A stretch of 14,388 nucleotides of DNA, from positions 1-14,388 of the forward strand of contig JASLIG010000118.1 of the NCBI GenBank assembly GCA_030152805.1, given 5' to 3'. Origin of the DNA: Solirubrobacterales bacterium (GTDB taxonomy: Bacteria; Actinomycetota; Thermoleophilia; Solirubrobacterales; 70-9). Below the pieces are notes generated by a model that saw nothing but the letters and a program-made list of their open reading frames with translations, searched no databases and was not told where the DNA came from. Position 1 is the first letter of the stretch. Every line of letters starts with the position of its first letter. Below, one piece after another: positions 12,998 through 14,388 of this stretch. The position numbers were made by a program, and so were the translations under genes.

Positions 12998-14070
12998 AGG
13001 CCCCGCAGTCGAAGGCGCGGTCGCGCAAGGATGGCGCCGCGATCCCGCTCGACGAGACCGACAAGCGGCTGATGAACCTGCTGCAGTCGAGCTTCCCGCT
13101 CGACGCCGAACCTTTCGCCCTCGTCGCCTCGGAGGCGGAGCTGCAGCTCGACGACGTTCTCACCCGCACCCAGCGACTGCTTGAGGGGCGGATCATCCGC
13201 GAGATCACGCCGATCTTCGATACCCGCGCGCTCGGCTACGAGTCGATGCTGGTCGCCGCAAAGGTCGACGGCGAGCACCCGCAGCGCGCCGCGCAGATCG
13301 TCAACTCCCACCCCGGCGTCTCCCACAACTACCTTCGCACCCACGACTTCAACCTCTGGTTCACGATTGCCACCCCGCCCGACTCCGAGCTCGGTCTGGC
13401 CGGCACGCTCGAGGCGCTGATGCGCGAGACCGGCGCCGAGTCGATGCGCGAGCTGCCCACCCTGACCCTGTTCAAGATCAACATGAACCTGGAGATGGAG
13501 AAGGGCACCGACGCCCTCGCCGCGGCGGTCGAGGCGTCGCCGCCGCGCGAGCTGGAGGCGCAGCCCTACGACGAGCGCGACGTCGCCGTGATCCGTGCCC
13601 TGCAGGGCCCGATGGAGGCGGTCGAGCGCCCCTACGACGCTGCCGCGGCCGAGGTCGGGATCAGCACCGAGGCGCTGCTCGCCCACCTCGGTGGCATGGT
13701 CGATCGCAAGCTGCTGCGCCGCGTCGCCGCGATCCTCTTCCACCGCCGCGCCGGTTTCTCGGCCAACGGCATGGGCGTCTGGAAGGTGCCCGAGGCGGAG
13801 ATCATGGAGACCGGCAGGCGCATGGCCTCTTTTCGAGGCATCTCGCACTGCTACCAGCGCCCCACCTACGAGGACTGGCCCTACAGCGTCTTCACCATGG
13901 CCCACGGCCGCTCGAAGGAGGAGTGCGACGCGATCCTGGACGGCATCGCCGACGAGCACGACCTCCACGGGGCGGACCGGGCGGTCCTCTACTCCTCGAC
14001 GGAGTTCAAGAAGGTCCGCCTTCACTACTTCACGGACGAATACGCCGCCTGGGAGGCGGGGCACTCTTAA
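12985..14070 (+). CDS. ahbA/ahbB: Fused siroheme decarboxylase-like protein (two AhbA/AhbB, Lrp/AsnC-type domains)
   Basis: The 361 residues contain two tandem Lrp/AsnC-like units of the AhbA/AhbB (NirDLGH) type, which as a heterodimer decarboxylate siroheme to 12,18-didecarboxysiroheme. Unit 1 (about 20-170) has a helix-turn-helix-like start (LDETDKRLMNLL), then ITPIFDTRALGYESMLVAAK (74-93) and HPGVSHNYLRTHDFNLWFTI (109-128). Unit 2 (about 195-350) has the parallel helix-turn-helix, then FHRRAGFSANGMGVWKVPE (252-270) and GISHCYQRPTYEDWPYSVFT (285-304). SHNYLR and SHCYQR are matching motifs; His114 and His288 are active-site candidates by analogy. A Lys/Arg-rich N-terminal tail (5-15) precedes unit 1. 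Automated tools may call this an AsnC regulator. Lying between hemB and hemL, it is clearly tied to tetrapyrroles. Whether it is an enzyme or a heme-sensing regulator is open. Confidence 0.82.
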   Translation: MASVKAPQSKARSRKDGAAIPLDETDKRLMNLLQSSFPLDAEPFALVASEAELQLDDVLTRTQRLLEGRIIREITPIFDTRALGYESMLVAAKVDGEHPQRAAQIVNSHPGVSHNYLRTHDFNLWFTIATPPDSELGLAGTLEALMRETGAESMRELPTLTLFKINMNLEMEKGTDALAAAVEASPPRELEAQPYDERDVAVIRALQGPMEAVERPYDAAAAEVGISTEALLAHLGGMVDRKLLRRVAAILFHRRAGFSANGMGVWKVPEAEIMETGRRMASFRGISHCYQRPTYEDWPYSVFTMAHGRSKEECDAILDGIADEHDLHGADRAVLYSSTEFKKVRLHYFTDEYAAWEAGHS

Positions 14071-14388
14071 GTGGGCAGGTCCGACGAGCTCTACCGCCGA
14101 GCTCTGGAGCTGATCCCCGGCGGCGTCAATTCGCCGGTCCGCGCGATGCGCTCGATCGGCCGCGACCCGATCTTCATCGAGCGCGGCGAGGGGCCCCACG
14201 TCTGGGACGTCGACGGCAACCGCTACGTGGACTGGGTCTCCTCGTGGGGCCCTCTGATCCTGGGACATGCGGACCCGGCTGTCGTCAAGGCGGTCAGCGA
14301 CGCCGCGGGGCGCGGCACCAGCTTCGGCGCCCCCACCGAGAGCGAGGTCGAGCTGGCCGAGGAGGTCGTCGGCCGGTTCGAGTCCGTC
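14071..14388 (+). CDS. hemL: Glutamate-1-semialdehyde 2,1-aminomutase (3' end missing)
   Basis: PLP enzyme converting glutamate-1-semialdehyde to 5-aminolevulinate, the HemB substrate, in the C5 pathway. Only the first 106 residues are in the window. They carry the family N-terminus: IPGGVNSPVRAM (15-26), IFIERGEGPHVWDVDGNRYV (34-53), SSWGPLILGHADPAVVKAV (57-75) and GTSFGAPTESEVELAEEV (82-99). The catalytic lysine lies beyond the window edge. The start GTG at 14071 directly follows the TAA of the AhbA/B-like gene, with purine-rich GGGAGGCGGGG (14051-14061) serving as ribosome-binding region, so the three genes form one operon. The frame stays open to the last base. SFGAPTE and SWGP separate it from other class III aminotransferases. 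Confidence 0.95.
   Translation, partial: MGRSDELYRRALELIPGGVNSPVRAMRSIGRDPIFIERGEGPHVWDVDGNRYVDWVSSWGPLILGHADPAVVKAVSDAAGRGTSFGAPTESEVELAEEVVGRFESV

Noticed and set aside
12964..14268. 434-codon open frame on the minus strand
   Set aside because: Antisense to the well-supported AhbA/B-like and hemL genes. Composition is typical of the complement of GC-rich codons, and it has no start context or motif.

Overview
This window looks like chromosomal DNA from a very GC-rich actinomycete-like bacterium, most plausibly a deep-branching soil Actinomycetota such as Thermoleophilia/Solirubrobacterales. That placement is inferred from the strong GC bias at third codon positions, frequent GTG starts, very tight gene packing, a C5-type tetrapyrrole operon (hemB..hemL) and the protein styles. 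No rRNA or other phylogenetic marker is present to confirm it.

Layout. (1) 1-2210, plus strand: the end of the parAB chromosome-segregation operon (parA is cut at its P-loop by the window edge), a tRNA-Ile(GAU), and a DUF151 'bifunctional nuclease' gene that begins only 3 nt after the tRNA. (2) 2207-4497, minus strand: a fold-type I aminotransferase translationally coupled to a D-Ala-D-Ala ligase. (3) 4551-8179, plus strand: a small multi-pass membrane protein, a 120-nt palindromic element, then a coupled pair made of an alkaline-phosphatase-superfamily hydrolase and a GT-C (GT87-like) membrane glycosyltransferase with a PepSY-like outer domain. (4) 8176-8952, minus strand: a YmdB-type metallophosphodiesterase. 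(5) 9094-9780, plus strand: a protein of gamma-glutamylcyclotransferase-like fold, divergent from ymdB across a 97-nt palindrome. (6) 9786-11878, minus strand: a two-gene ABC-2 exporter. (7) 12026-14388, plus strand: hemB, a gene for two fused siroheme-decarboxylase-like (AhbA/AhbB) domains, and the start of hemL, preceded by a 71-nt palindrome.

How the genes work together. HemL makes 5-aminolevulinate and HemB joins two molecules into porphobilinogen, so that operon covers the entry to tetrapyrrole synthesis. The AhbA/B-like protein between them points to siroheme-to-heme (or heme d1) chemistry or to a heme-linked regulator derived from it. Ddl supplies D-Ala-D-Ala for peptidoglycan. The phosphatase/GT-C pair probably acts on an envelope glycan or lipid-linked sugar. 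ParAB segregates the chromosome.

The least ordinary features are the tRNA/nuclease junction, which may give a near-leaderless mRNA after tRNA 3' processing; the fused AhbA/B gene inside a hemB-hemL operon; the PepSY-like/GT-C fusion coupled to an AP-superfamily enzyme; and three unrelated long nested inverted repeats, one in each of three intergenic gaps. No CRISPR, insertion sequence, prophage or intact parS site was seen. There is no gene-free stretch longer than about 150 nt.
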